Of a stretch of DNA of 53,906 nucleotides, positions 33,505 through 42,219 are shown piece after piece. The position numbers were made by a program, and so were the translations under genes. The DNA is taken from contig JABXJT010000031.1 in NCBI GenBank assembly GCA_013375455.1, positions 1 to 53,906 on the forward strand, written 5' to 3'. How positions within the stretch are numbered: the stretch's first letter is position 1; each line of letters opens with the position of its first letter. The notes under the pieces were generated by a model, which saw nothing but the letters and a program-made list of their open reading frames with translations, searched no databases and had not been told where the DNA came from. The stretch is from Candidatus Helarchaeota archaeon (GTDB lineage: Archaea; Asgardarchaeota; Lokiarchaeia; Helarchaeales; HEL-GB-A).

Positions 33505-33987
33505 ATGCAAGCAGTTTCTCATTTTTTGGTAGGCATTATCATTCATTTTTTGTTAATAGATATATTACCACCTATTGGGGTGATTCTTGTTATTATTATG
33601 GCTTTTTTTTCGCACTTTTTGGTCGATAGTTTTGCAAGAATGACGTACCACTTCAAGGAGGCCCAACCGCAGGATAAGTTCTGGATTATTTATCACATCA
33701 TCATTATCACTGCTGGAGCGGTTGTCCTAATTTATTTCTGGAATCCATTTTGGTTAGCAATGGGTGCTTCTGTCTTAATTGATATTTATGATTGGGGGGT
33801 TATTCGAGGAGTTCGGAAATTAAAAAAAGACCCAACTTGGATGGAAGGATATGAAATTCATCCGCTTATCGATAAATTTCGGACGAAATTCTTTTTATGG
33901 CTGCCTGATTGGAATGAGAAACGTCGGGGAGTAATACCCGAGGCAATTTTAATAACTATTTTGCTGATCATTATCTGGTTTTTGTAA
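33505..33987 (+). CDS. membrane protein, 160 aa, unrecognised
   Basis: Four hydrophobic segments are seen, near residues 5-22, 24-42, 58-95 (two closely spaced) and 145-160. It has His in SHFLVG and FFSHFLVDS, and IDIYDWGVIRG after the third segment. The His/Asp spacing recalls membrane-bound YdjM-type metal-dependent hydrolases, but this is only a hint. It is followed 18 bp later by an MFS transporter, probably co-transcribed. Confidence 0.6.
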   Translation: MQAVSHFLVGIIIHFLLIDILPPIGVILVIIMAFFSHFLVDSFARMTYHFKEAQPQDKFWIIYHIIIITAGAVVLIYFWNPFWLAMGASVLIDIYDWGVIRGVRKLKKDPTWMEGYEIHPLIDKFRTKFFLWLPDWNEKRRGVIPEAILITILLIIIWFL

Positions 33988-34005
33988 GTTTAGGTGTGTG
34001 TCTAG

Positions 34006-35406
34006 ATGAAAAAGCGTGAATGGTATACAATAATCGTTTTTATCATAATTGCGGCGCTTGATAATGCAGCTCTCGGACTTGTTCCAGCAATTTTAAAGAG
34101 TGTAGCAGCAGGACTTGGCGTCCCAGAAATTGCGGAAGCCATAGTCGCATTTCCAGTAGCACTTGTCACTTTAATTACGGCGATAACGAGTTTTTTCTGG
34201 GGGTATTACGGGGATAAATATAGCAGGAAGAAATTACTGCTTTATGGAACAATATTATGGGCGATCTTTATATTTCTCGTCACGTTTTCCCAAAATTATT
34301 TTCAATTTTTACTCTTTGTATCACTCGCAGGGATTGGATTGGGGTGTATAGCGTCAGTTGGATTCTCTATTATTGTCGATTTTATTTCCCCGTCCCGTCG
34401 AGGTTTAGCTATGTCTTTGTGGGGGCTATCGCAAGGAGTGGGAAGTGTAGTAGGCTACACTTTGGCTGTAATCTTCGATGTTAAACTCGGATGGAATTAC
34501 GTTTTTCTCATTCTAAGTGTTATCACTTTTGGATTTGTGGTGGCCTACTTTTTTACCATCGAGCCAGAAAGAGGCGCAACGGAAAAGGAATTGCAGGATT
34601 TATTTAATTCTGGGAAATCTTACGATTATCGAATCAATCGAGGAGATTTATCTAAAATAATTAAAAATAAAACTAATAGGCTCCTTATTCTCCAAGGATT
34701 ATTTGCCCAAGTTGGATATGGCGGGATTGTATTGCTCCCAGTCGTATTCATAAATAAATTAATGGCTCAAGCGGTTCCAGAGACCCCCGCAAAACTGATC
34801 GGAACTTTAATTGCAGGATTATTTCAAATCGGTGGAGTCTTTTCCATTTTATTCGGATGGCTTGGGGACAAATATCATAAAAGAACCTTAAAGGCACGAC
34901 CTCTTATCAGTGGGGTGGGGATAATCTTGGCAATTCCGGTCATGCTTGCTATGATATTCATTCCATTTCAATTTAGTGGCGTACCGAATACAGATAGTTT
35001 TGGGGTTATTGTAGGATATTTGGGAGGGCAGTTGATTTCGAACCCGCTCTTTCTTATAACATTTATGGCTGCATTTATTGCGGCTATATGTACCACTGCT
35101 GATGCGCCGAATTTCTTTGCAATGGTGGGAGATGTAAACATGCCTGAACACCGGGGTACTATGTTTGGGGTTGCTAATTTCATGAATGGTATTGGTCGTA
35201 CTTGTGGTCTTTTACTGTGTATGGGGATTCAGCTGCTATTAGTAAGGATTTTACCCTTAGATGTGGCGTGGACCTATGCATTAGGTTCTACCTTCCTATT
35301 TTTTATCCCTGCAGGGATCTGTTATTTGCTTGCAGTCCGCACGGTCCCGGGAGATGTGAAGAATATAAAAAAGATCCTTGCTAAACGTGGAGAAAAGGAA
35401 GGGTGA
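34006..35406 (+). CDS. major facilitator superfamily transporter
   Basis: 466 aa with about 12 hydrophobic segments. The loop between TM2 and TM3 has GYYGDKYSRKKLLLYG, the MFS motif A, and an equivalent GWLGDKYHKRTLKAR occurs in the second half. The substrate is unknown. It ends 3 bp before the methionine aminopeptidase gene, so the two may be translationally coupled, without an obvious functional link. Confidence 0.85.
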   Translation: MKKREWYTIIVFIIIAALDNAALGLVPAILKSVAAGLGVPEIAEAIVAFPVALVTLITAITSFFWGYYGDKYSRKKLLLYGTILWAIFIFLVTFSQNYFQFLLFVSLAGIGLGCIASVGFSIIVDFISPSRRGLAMSLWGLSQGVGSVVGYTLAVIFDVKLGWNYVFLILSVITFGFVVAYFFTIEPERGATEKELQDLFNSGKSYDYRINRGDLSKIIKNKTNRLLILQGLFAQVGYGGIVLLPVVFINKLMAQAVPETPAKLIGTLIAGLFQIGGVFSILFGWLGDKYHKRTLKARPLISGVGIILAIPVMLAMIFIPFQFSGVPNTDSFGVIVGYLGGQLISNPLFLITFMAAFIAAICTTADAPNFFAMVGDVNMPEHRGTMFGVANFMNGIGRTCGLLLCMGIQLLLVRILPLDVAWTYALGSTFLFFIPAGICYLLAVRTVPGDVKNIKKILAKRGEKEG

Positions 35407-35409
35407 GTA

Positions 35410-36318
35410 ATGTTAGATGATGAAATTTTAGAGAATTATTACCAGGCTGGGAAGATTTTAGCAAATGCTTTAGAAAGAGGACGGGAAAAAGTTAAGCCAG
35501 GAGCCAAATTGATTGAAATTACAAAATTTATTGAAGATAAAATGATTCGAGATAAAGGTTTCTCCCTTGCTTTCCCCCTTAATATTGGAATTGATGAAAT
35601 TACTGCACACTATTCCTGTCCTGTGGGGGATACCACCATCGTTCCTGAGAAATGCCTTGTAAAATTGGATGCTGGAGTGCAGCTTGACGGTTACACCACG
35701 GATATGGCCGTATCGGTACAAGTTGGGACGGATGAGTATCAATCACTCATCGCAGCCGCTGAAGCGGGGCTCGAAACTGCCATTAAAACAATCCAGGCAG
35801 GAATTACCGTGGGAGAGGTTGGAGCCACTGTCGAAAAAGTTATTCGTGGTTTTGGAGTGCAACCAATTTCCAACCTGTCAGGGCATCAGATGAAACAGTT
35901 TCAGCTGCATGCGGGGATAACAGTTCCCAACATCAAGGTTCAAGATCCTAGCAATGCATATCGCTTTAAAGCAGGGGATATTTTTGCGCTTGAACCATTC
36001 GCAACGCCTGCTACGGCTGCAGGCTACGTGGTAAATGGGGCAGAGGAATACATCCATTCATTATTAAAGAGAAAAGTCAAAAATATGCCTTCGCAAGTCG
36101 TGCGAACAATTAATCAAATTTGGGGAGAACGCCGCTCGCTTCCTTTTTCGTTCCGATGGTACTCACCCTTACCTAAAACGACGCTCAATCGATTAGCGAG
36201 CCTTAACGTGATTCATGGGTACGCGGTCCTCATCGAAGCAAGTAAGAATCCAGTGGCGCAAGCTGAAAAAACGGTACTTGTTCAAGAGGGTGGTTGTGAA
36301 ATAATCACGAAAAAATAA
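35410..36318 (+). CDS. map: methionine aminopeptidase, type II (archaeal)
   Basis: 302 aa. The metal ligands are in the expected order: DAGVQLDGYTTD (two Asp), GHQMKQF (His), FALEPFAT (Glu) and the final Glu in QAEKTVLV. The insertion between the last motifs (IHSLLKRKVK...WGERRSLPFSFRW) is typical of type II enzymes from archaea and eukaryotes. It removes N-terminal Met from nascent proteins. Its ATG lies just after the MFS gene stop. Confidence 0.9.
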   Translation: MLDDEILENYYQAGKILANALERGREKVKPGAKLIEITKFIEDKMIRDKGFSLAFPLNIGIDEITAHYSCPVGDTTIVPEKCLVKLDAGVQLDGYTTDMAVSVQVGTDEYQSLIAAAEAGLETAIKTIQAGITVGEVGATVEKVIRGFGVQPISNLSGHQMKQFQLHAGITVPNIKVQDPSNAYRFKAGDIFALEPFATPATAAGYVVNGAEEYIHSLLKRKVKNMPSQVVRTINQIWGERRSLPFSFRWYSPLPKTTLNRLASLNVIHGYAVLIEASKNPVAQAEKTVLVQEGGCEIITKK

Positions 36319-36385
36319 AGGGAAATTAGGATAAACTCACTCATATCCCATAAAAAAAGAAAGGAAATTTGATTAAAGTCTTTCA

Positions 36386-37129
36386 TTATTCAGGAAATTC
36401 TTTCCATCCTAGATATCTTTTAAACCATTCTGGCATGGCGAAACAGATGAACAAGAGCGTTGCTGAAATAACATACAAACCGCGAAGCGGCACCGCGATT
36501 TCTGGAGGTCTGTATATCAGTTCTGATACATAGGGAACAGCAAATAGTAATAATGCAAAGCCCAACCAAAAACTTCTTTTGGATTTCGGTGGACTAGTCT
36601 TTCTGGTTACATAACTAAAGTAAAAGAAGGTCCCCAGCGGCGCAAAAAACACCGGAATTTCTGCGACCAATATCATCCACGTGTACATACCATAATCGGC
36701 GATCACACCGCCCACCTCCACGGCCACTCCAGTAAGGATGGCATAAGCCATTAAGAAGTCGACGATTAAGATCAAGATGATTATCGGAATGATTAGGAGC
36801 TTTTTTCTTTTAGGATAAGTCAACTCGAATGCGATTGAATTTACGACGATGCCGGCGATCGTGGTTGGAACCAAGAGAACCGTGCCAAATATTCGGCCAA
36901 GTGGATCATTAAGTAAAATGTCAAAACTTATTTGCTCAAGAAAGATGCAGATACCCGCACCAATCAGATCAATGATAAGCACGCAAAAATATAGATTTAC
37001 AATATTTTTACTTTCTCGGTACTTTCTTAGCATTACTCGCACGAAAAATATTGCCTCTACTAGGAGCACTGCCATAATTGCTAGGTTGATTATATCTAAG
37101 GTGGTTAATTCCAATTGAATTGTATTCAT
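36386..37129 (-). CDS. seven-segment membrane protein, unrecognised
   Basis: 247 aa with about seven hydrophobic segments and short charged loops (MLRKYRESKN, YPKRKK, RKTSPPKSKRS). The layout is like the N-terminal half of the protein at 20533-21693, but without the soluble C-terminal domain. No motif points to a transport substrate or catalysis. Confidence 0.6.
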   Translation of the reverse strand: MNTIQLELTTLDIINLAIMAVLLVEAIFFVRVMLRKYRESKNIVNLYFCVLIIDLIGAGICIFLEQISFDILLNDPLGRIFGTVLLVPTTIAGIVVNSIAFELTYPKRKKLLIIPIIILILIVDFLMAYAILTGVAVEVGGVIADYGMYTWMILVAEIPVFFAPLGTFFYFSYVTRKTSPPKSKRSFWLGFALLLFAVPYVSELIYRPPEIAVPLRGLYVISATLLFICFAMPEWFKRYLGWKEFPE

Positions 37130-37189
37130 CCCCTATTGCAATTTATAACTTGATGAAAAAATTAACTTTTATGGTGATAAAAATGTTTT

Positions 37190-37759
37190 CTAAGAGTGTT
37201 TGAGAAGGTACTCCAGTAATTGCTGTCCTGCAAATTCGAGATCTCCTGAATTATCAACAACGTGATCAGCAGTCGGGAAGTCTTGGTTCTGTCTCGCTCG
37301 CTCCAGGCGTTCTTCCAAGTCGAAGCCCTGTTCTCGTCCTCGTGCGCGAAGTCTAGCTTCTGTTATTTGAAAGGGAACTCGAACGAAGATGACGAGGACG
37401 TTAGGGAATCGCTTGCGGGTCTCTTGAACTATTTGGCGGCTGACATTGACGAGGACGGATTGACCACGAGTAAGGGCATCTTCAATTTCGATATTTACAC
37501 CGTACAGAATGTCATAACTTTTCCATTGCAAACTAAACGCACCAGCCTTTGATAACTTCCGGAATTGGTCCTCAGGGATTGATTCAAATGCTTCGGTTTT
37601 GGGGGACGGTGGGCGCGTGATGACGCGAGTTGGGACCATTGGAGCAGGTGTGGTGGGCGGCCAGTGATCAAGCACCCACTTGATGAGCGAGTCCTTCCCG
37701 GATCCAGAGTTTCCAACTAATAAAAAGAGGGTGCCCCACTTTGAATTGCAACTCGCCAT
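37190..37759 (-). CDS. PhnN-like / guanylate-kinase-like nucleoside kinase
   Basis: 189 aa. The P-loop is VGNSGSGKDS near the N-terminus, and RVITRPP follows, as in ribose 1,5-bisphosphokinase PhnN, where guanylate kinase has a similar RxxTRP. Also present are FSLQWKSYDILYGV, for substrate recognition, and an LID-like basic ERLERARQ. Likely reaction: phosphorylation of ribose 1,5-bisphosphate to PRPP. No phosphonate lyase genes are nearby. G+C content is somewhat higher than that of its neighbours. Confidence 0.75.
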   Translation of the reverse strand: MASCNSKWGTLFLLVGNSGSGKDSLIKWVLDHWPPTTPAPMVPTRVITRPPSPKTEAFESIPEDQFRKLSKAGAFSLQWKSYDILYGVNIEIEDALTRGQSVLVNVSRQIVQETRKRFPNVLVIFVRVPFQITEARLRARGREQGFDLEERLERARQNQDFPTADHVVDNSGDLEFAGQQLLEYLLKHS

Positions 37760-37794
37760 GATTTCAATCCTTTAAAATGGTTGCGCCTTTTTGA

Positions 37795-38547
37795 TTAAGG
37801 CATGTACATTCCACCAGACACGCAAAGTATCGTACCCGTTACGAAGCTCGCCTCGTCTGATGCTAAAAATAATACAGCGCTTGCTATATCGGACGGTTTT
37901 CCTGCTCGTCCCATGGGAATGGCTTGTTTCTTTTCCTCAAGCTGCTCTTGAGAATATATACGGGACAAGAACTCGTTATATACAAATCCTGGTGCGATTG
38001 CGTTGACTGTTATTTGATCCTCTGCAACTTCCCTTGCAAGGCTTTTGGTAAAAGCCATAATACCTGCTTTTGCAGCACAGTAAGGAGCCTGTCCTTCTCC
38101 GGATCCGGTCCATCCTACGTAGGAGGAGATGTTTATTATCCTTCCAGATTTCCTCTTAATCATCGATGGGAGCACCGCCCGAGAGCAGTAGAACGTCCCC
38201 TTGAGATTCACATTCATCACTAAATCCCAAACGTCATCTGGCATGTCAACGACTTTGGAGAGCTTATTTATACCCGCGTTGTTAACAAGGATATCTACCT
38301 GCCCGAATTCATCTAGGGTCGACTTAACCAATGCTTCAACTTGCTCTCGGTTTGTCACATCACATGGAATGCCTAAGGCCTTCTTGCCAGAAGCAATAAT
38401 ATTATCAGCAACTTCCTTCGTCCGTCTTGGATGAGAATCACTAACAACGACCATAGCTCCTTCATCAGCTAATCGTCGGGCGACTCCTTGACCTATGCCG
38501 GCGCCAGCTGATGCAGTTACTATCGCAACCTTTCCTTCTAATATCAT
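37795..38547 (-). CDS. short-chain dehydrogenase/reductase
   Basis: 250 aa. The NAD(P)-binding motif is ASAGAGIGQGVARRLADEGA (residues 12 onward). NNAGINKL follows, then the catalytic set with Ser in NISSYVG and Tyr-x3-Lys in PYCAAKAG. The ending FLASDEASFVTGTILCVSGGM is classical. It resembles 3-ketoacyl-ACP reductase or glucose dehydrogenase type SDRs; the substrate is not evident. It is divergent from the nitroreductase. Confidence 0.85.
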   Translation of the reverse strand: MILEGKVAIVTASAGAGIGQGVARRLADEGAMVVVSDSHPRRTKEVADNIIASGKKALGIPCDVTNREQVEALVKSTLDEFGQVDILVNNAGINKLSKVVDMPDDVWDLVMNVNLKGTFYCSRAVLPSMIKRKSGRIINISSYVGWTGSGEGQAPYCAAKAGIMAFTKSLAREVAEDQITVNAIAPGFVYNEFLSRIYSQEQLEEKKQAIPMGRAGKPSDIASAVLFLASDEASFVTGTILCVSGGMYMP

Positions 38548-38627
38548 TTCAACACCTAAAATCTCTAGGCGGTTTGCTAATTAAAAAGACTTTCGATAGA
38601 AGAAAGAAAGATTTATTATTCCAATCA

Positions 38628-39344
38628 ATGCCTGATAAAATCATGGACGTAATTAAAGCAATAAAAACTCGTAGAAGTATAAGGGAATTCTCAGACGAGC
38701 CAGTTCCTCAGGAACTTATCGAACGCATCCTCGATTCAGCAAGATATGCACCCTCAGGCGAAAATTCACAGCTCTGGAGATTCGTCCTCGTAAAGGACAA
38801 GGAGTCAAAGAAACTCATCGCTGATTTATCACAGCACCGCGCAAGGGTGACATTTGGGCAGGTGCCCTTCGAGGTAGAGCAGGAAAGGCTATGGTACATC
38901 CCCAAAGATGTTCGACCTGATGTCCTCGAGAGAACTTGTGACGGGACGCTATTTCGATATGCAGAACAAGCTGATACTTGCATAATATGTAGCTATTCCC
39001 ACACCTACCAAGATGCCCCCATCGCAAACACCGCCTACGAAAGTATTGTCGCCGCTCTATCGATGGCAATCCAGAACATGTGGCTAACTGCGACAGCTCT
39101 CGGTCTGGGTGCAGGTTTCTTAGTAATGCCATGTGTGACGGATGGTCGCTTAGAAGAGATACTCAGTGACTACTTTGGCTTTCCCCGGAGCTGGAGAGCA
39201 TTCGGAGTGCTATGCATAGGGGTTCCGAGGAGTAAAAGGCATATTGGACCTTCAAGATTCCCCTTGGAGAGCATATGCTTCACTGAAAGGTGGGGAATGC
39301 CTTACAAGCGGAAAGCATTTGCCGAACTGGAGGACGAAAAATGA
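38628..39344 (+). CDS. nitroreductase-family FMN oxidoreductase
   Basis: 238 aa from the ATG at 38628 (MPDKIMDV); an upstream in-frame ATG at 38511 lies inside the SDR gene and is unlikely. It opens VIKAIKTRRSIREFSDEPVPQEL and RYAPSGENSQLWRF, the FMN-binding signature, and later has NMWLTATALGLGAGFL. It has an insertion rich in Cys (TCDGTLFRYAEQADTCIICSY). The substrate is unknown. Its TGA overlaps the ATG of the next small gene. Confidence 0.82.
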   Translation: MPDKIMDVIKAIKTRRSIREFSDEPVPQELIERILDSARYAPSGENSQLWRFVLVKDKESKKLIADLSQHRARVTFGQVPFEVEQERLWYIPKDVRPDVLERTCDGTLFRYAEQADTCIICSYSHTYQDAPIANTAYESIVAALSMAIQNMWLTATALGLGAGFLVMPCVTDGRLEEILSDYFGFPRSWRAFGVLCIGVPRSKRHIGPSRFPLESICFTERWGMPYKRKAFAELEDEK

Positions 39345-39541
39345 AAATAGATTTACAGCCAGAGTTAGAGAAGAAACTACAGCAAAAAGCTGAAGAATGT
39401 GGGTTGGACGCAGAAAAACTTGGCAAGCTCATAATCAATTCCTGGTTGAAATACGAAGGATCCGTATGGAGTGGAAGAAAAAAAATCGTCTTAGATTGGC
39501 CAGCCGGATTTATATTCGTGCTTAGAAAGGAGGTGGAATAA
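39341..39541 (+). CDS. small protein, 66 aa, possibly DNA-binding
   Basis: It starts at the ATG that overlaps the nitroreductase stop (ATGA). The N-terminal half, IDLQPELEKKLQQKAEECGLDAEKLGKLIINSWL, has the strand-helix-helix pattern of ribbon-helix-helix proteins. The rest is short and hydrophobic. It is followed immediately by another small gene. I cannot name a family. Confidence 0.5.
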   Translation: MKIDLQPELEKKLQQKAEECGLDAEKLGKLIINSWLKYEGSVWSGRKKIVLDWPAGFIFVLRKEVE

Positions 39542-39787
39542 TTGGCAGAATTTTTGGGTAAACCCAGGGTGAAGAAAGAAGATATGACCCAATATTTTCA
39601 AAAGTTTCCTAAATATTGCCAATACTTCGAAGACAGTCCGAAGGTAAGAGTTCATATAATCATTCCAACTGAATACGTAGAAAAATTTAGGAAGGCAGTT
39701 ATTAAAAAATATGGAACATTTTCAGCAGGAAATTCAAATAAAGCATTGCAAGAAGTTGCGCTTAAATGGATTGATGAGAATGGATGA
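39542..39787 (+). CDS. small protein, 81 aa, unrecognised
   Basis: TTG start directly after the previous stop, with AGGAGGTGGAATAA just upstream, a strong ribosome site that supports translation. The C-terminal half (VHIIIPTEYVEKFRKAVIKKYGTFSAGNSNKALQEVALKWI) resembles ribbon-helix-helix or antitoxin-like sequences (strand, then two helices). It overlaps the SCP2-like gene start by about 14 bp, suggesting one operon. Confidence 0.52.
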   Translation: MAEFLGKPRVKKEDMTQYFQKFPKYCQYFEDSPKVRVHIIIPTEYVEKFRKAVIKKYGTFSAGNSNKALQEVALKWIDENG

Positions 39788-40115
39788 GATAAAAGGCCTC
39801 GTAGATAGAATTTATACAGATAGTAACTTAAAGGCTGAAGTTGCATCGTGGATTGACAAATATGATGGGAAGATAATCGAGTTTCAAATTGGTGAAAGTT
39901 CCATCTCCGTGATATTGACCAAGGAAAGATGGAAGCTCATAGAGGATTCTTATCCCAGCCCTGATGTGACTTTCATTTCATCCAAAGAGGTTTTTACAGA
40001 TCTCATAAAGGGAAGTTTGAAAATTTCCCAAGGGTTAAAAGGAGAAAAATTACAGGTATATGGGAACTTCCATGACCTCAAAGAGTTTTTTGAGATCATC
40101 AAAAAGGGAAGATAG
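39774..40115 (+). CDS. SCP2-like sterol-carrier-type protein
   Basis: 113 aa from ATG-AGA-ATG; the second ATG at 39780 is equally likely. It has the SCP2 pattern: IEFQIGESSISVILTKERWKLI, then SPDVTFISSKEVFTDLIKGSLKISQGLKGEKLQVYG, ending in a helix. SCP2 domains bind lipids or hydrophobic ligands. It is the last gene of the run starting with the nitroreductase. It is a single-domain relative of the repeats seen in the protein at 13303-14760. Confidence 0.65.
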   Translation: MRMDEIKGLVDRIYTDSNLKAEVASWIDKYDGKIIEFQIGESSISVILTKERWKLIEDSYPSPDVTFISSKEVFTDLIKGSLKISQGLKGEKLQVYGNFHDLKEFFEIIKKGR

Positions 40116-40264
40116 GAAAGAAATCTGATACTCCTATCGGTCGTCTATTTGAAATCTTTGTTATATCTTCAGATCAATTCTAATTTCTCCTTTTCTTTTA
40201 GTCCTGGTTTTCTACTTTTAATGAGCAGATAGTTTTAAATTTCCAATGAGAAAAAGAAACAGCC

Positions 40265-41107
40265 ATGACAAAGGCAATAGATGCGTGGTGTAATATTTTT
40301 ACCCATGAAGGAATGGAGAAGTATTATAGATCCGTGGAAGGAATCATGTTTGCATTTAAGCTCTTCAAGAGAGAGTACATGCTGGAAGGTAGCACCGTTG
40401 AGGAATTTCTTGCTAAAATGGATGCGGCAGGGGTTGATAAAGTTTGCATCCCGGCCTACCAAGTGAAAAAATTTCAAGCTGAGATGCTTCAAGCAATGCC
40501 GATGGAGGAGCTCGCAAAGGTGATTGATCAGGCGCCGGATAGGCTTATTGGTATGGCGGGTATCCATCCCTTTAGAAGAATGGATGCAGTCCGAGATATT
40601 CAGAGAGGCGTGGAAGAATTTGGCTTTAAAGCTGCGCATATTCATCCATACGGTTTCGGCATTCCCATAAATGATGCGACGTACTATCCAATGTATGCAA
40701 AATGCGTTGAGTTGGATATCCCCGTGGAGATTCAAGTAGGGCACTCTGCAGAGCAGATGCCGTCAGCGGTTGGTAAACCCTTACTCCTAGACGATATTGC
40801 AATATATTTCCCAGAGCTTAGGATTATAGCGGCACACATAGGCTGGCCTTGGGTTGATGAGATGATAGCGATAACTTGGAAGCATCCCAATGTTTATATC
40901 GCTACTAGCGCTCATGCTCCAAAGTACTGGAACCCTACTTTTGTAAAATTCCTTAACTCTAGAGGAATGAATAAGGTTTTATATGCTACGGACTTCCCGG
41001 TACTTAACCACGAGGAGACGCTAGCTCAGATTGCTGAACTAGGGCTTAAGGAGAAAGTGTTACCGAAATTCTTAAGAGAGAATGCAATTAAAGTTTTTAA
41101 GCTTTAA
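40265..41107 (+). CDS. amidohydrolase family 2 (ACMSD-like) protein
   Basis: 280 aa TIM-barrel. It starts with AIDAWCNIFTHEG where the usual DxHxH is degenerate. It continues GMAGIHPFRRMDAV, AAHIHPYGFGIPINDATYYPMYAKCVELDIPVEIQVGHS, IIAAHIGWPWVDEMIAIT and VLYATDFPVLNHEETL. These last motifs carry the metal-binding His and Asp of the decarboxylase/hydrolase family. The loss of the first HxH could change metal binding. The substrate is unknown. Confidence 0.8.
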   Translation: MTKAIDAWCNIFTHEGMEKYYRSVEGIMFAFKLFKREYMLEGSTVEEFLAKMDAAGVDKVCIPAYQVKKFQAEMLQAMPMEELAKVIDQAPDRLIGMAGIHPFRRMDAVRDIQRGVEEFGFKAAHIHPYGFGIPINDATYYPMYAKCVELDIPVEIQVGHSAEQMPSAVGKPLLLDDIAIYFPELRIIAAHIGWPWVDEMIAITWKHPNVYIATSAHAPKYWNPTFVKFLNSRGMNKVLYATDFPVLNHEETLAQIAELGLKEKVLPKFLRENAIKVFKL

Positions 41108-41175
41108 TTCTTTCCCCACATTTTTTAAAAATCTATGTATCTATAATTATGGACAAGAACTTTTGAGGTATAATT

Positions 41176-42204
41176 ATGACCATACATACAGAAATTTGTG
41201 ATCTTATTGGAATCAAACATCCAATCATTCAGGCTGGGATGGGGCCCTTCACGACTGTGAATCTTGCTACTGCGGTTTCCAAAGAGGGTGCCTTAGGGGT
41301 TGTCAGTCAATGTGGCGGACCCCACTACGATAAATATAGAGGAATAACCCATCAGGAAGTGATGATTGCTGCCATTGAAGAAGTCAATAAAAAAACAAAT
41401 GATATATTTGGAATCAATGTCCGAGTTCCAAAAACCTCCGATGTTGCCAAGGATGTAATAGATTATGTTGTAGATAGGGTGAAAAGCGACTCAAACTTTG
41501 CAAAAAAATTGAGAGTTGTGATTACTTCTGCTGGTGATCCTTTACAAGAATATCTGAAAGAAATAAAGAAAGCCGGGATGATTCACATCCATGTCGCAGC
41601 AGCAGTTAAACATGCCCAGAGAGTTGAAAAAGCGGGCTGCGATGCTGTAATTGCTTCGGGTTATGAGGCTGGAGGGCATTTAGCACACAATCCGGTTCAT
41701 ACCTTCGTTTTAATCCCCGAAGTAATAAAGTCTGTGAAGATTCCTGTAGTAGCGGCTGGAGGAATCTGTGATGGGAAAAATTTAGCAGCGGTACTTATAA
41801 TGGGGGGTGCCGGAGTCCAAATGGGCACCCGGTTTATCGCGACTCAAGAGTCGGATTTTAAGAATAATTATAAAGAGACCTTTCTTGAAGGAACTGAGAC
41901 AGATACGATAGTTCTAGAGGGTTTCCTCTCACCCCATTGCAGATATCTATCTAATCCGTGGACAGATAACTTTCAAGAAATGATTGCTGCAGGAGCTACT
42001 GAAGAGGAAAGAACTCAATTTAAGATTCAGGGAAGGCTACAGGCGGCAGAAGTTGGGGACAAAGACAAAGGTTCAATGCTTTGTGGAATGGTAGTTGGAA
42101 GAATTCACGATCTTCCAACAGTTTCAGAAGTTATAAATCGGACTATAAACGAAGCTGAAGAACTTTTGAGCTCCATACCAAAAAAAGTCCTTAAATCGTC
42201 TTGA
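41176..42204 (+). CDS. nitronate monooxygenase / 2-nitropropane dioxygenase family
   Basis: 342 aa FMN TIM-barrel. It starts with IKHPIIQAGMGPFTTVNLATAVSKEGALGVV, and continues with VITSAGDP, CDAVIASGYEAGGHLAHNP, where the catalytic His of this family lies, and IPVVAAGGICDGKNLAAVLIMGGAGVQMGTRF for FMN. It oxidises alkyl nitronates, or acts as an enoyl-reductase-like enzyme in some relatives. It lies after an amidohydrolase and is convergent with the acyl-CoA synthetase gene. Confidence 0.87.
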   Translation: MTIHTEICDLIGIKHPIIQAGMGPFTTVNLATAVSKEGALGVVSQCGGPHYDKYRGITHQEVMIAAIEEVNKKTNDIFGINVRVPKTSDVAKDVIDYVVDRVKSDSNFAKKLRVVITSAGDPLQEYLKEIKKAGMIHIHVAAAVKHAQRVEKAGCDAVIASGYEAGGHLAHNPVHTFVLIPEVIKSVKIPVVAAGGICDGKNLAAVLIMGGAGVQMGTRFIATQESDFKNNYKETFLEGTETDTIVLEGFLSPHCRYLSNPWTDNFQEMIAAGATEEERTQFKIQGRLQAAEVGDKDKGSMLCGMVVGRIHDLPTVSEVINRTINEAEELLSSIPKKVLKSS

Positions 42205-42219
42205 AATCTACGGAATATA

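Noticed and set aside
38511..38627. Upstream start of the nitroreductase
   Set aside because: It lies within the divergent SDR gene and the added residues have no nitroreductase character; the ATG at 38628 fits the family.
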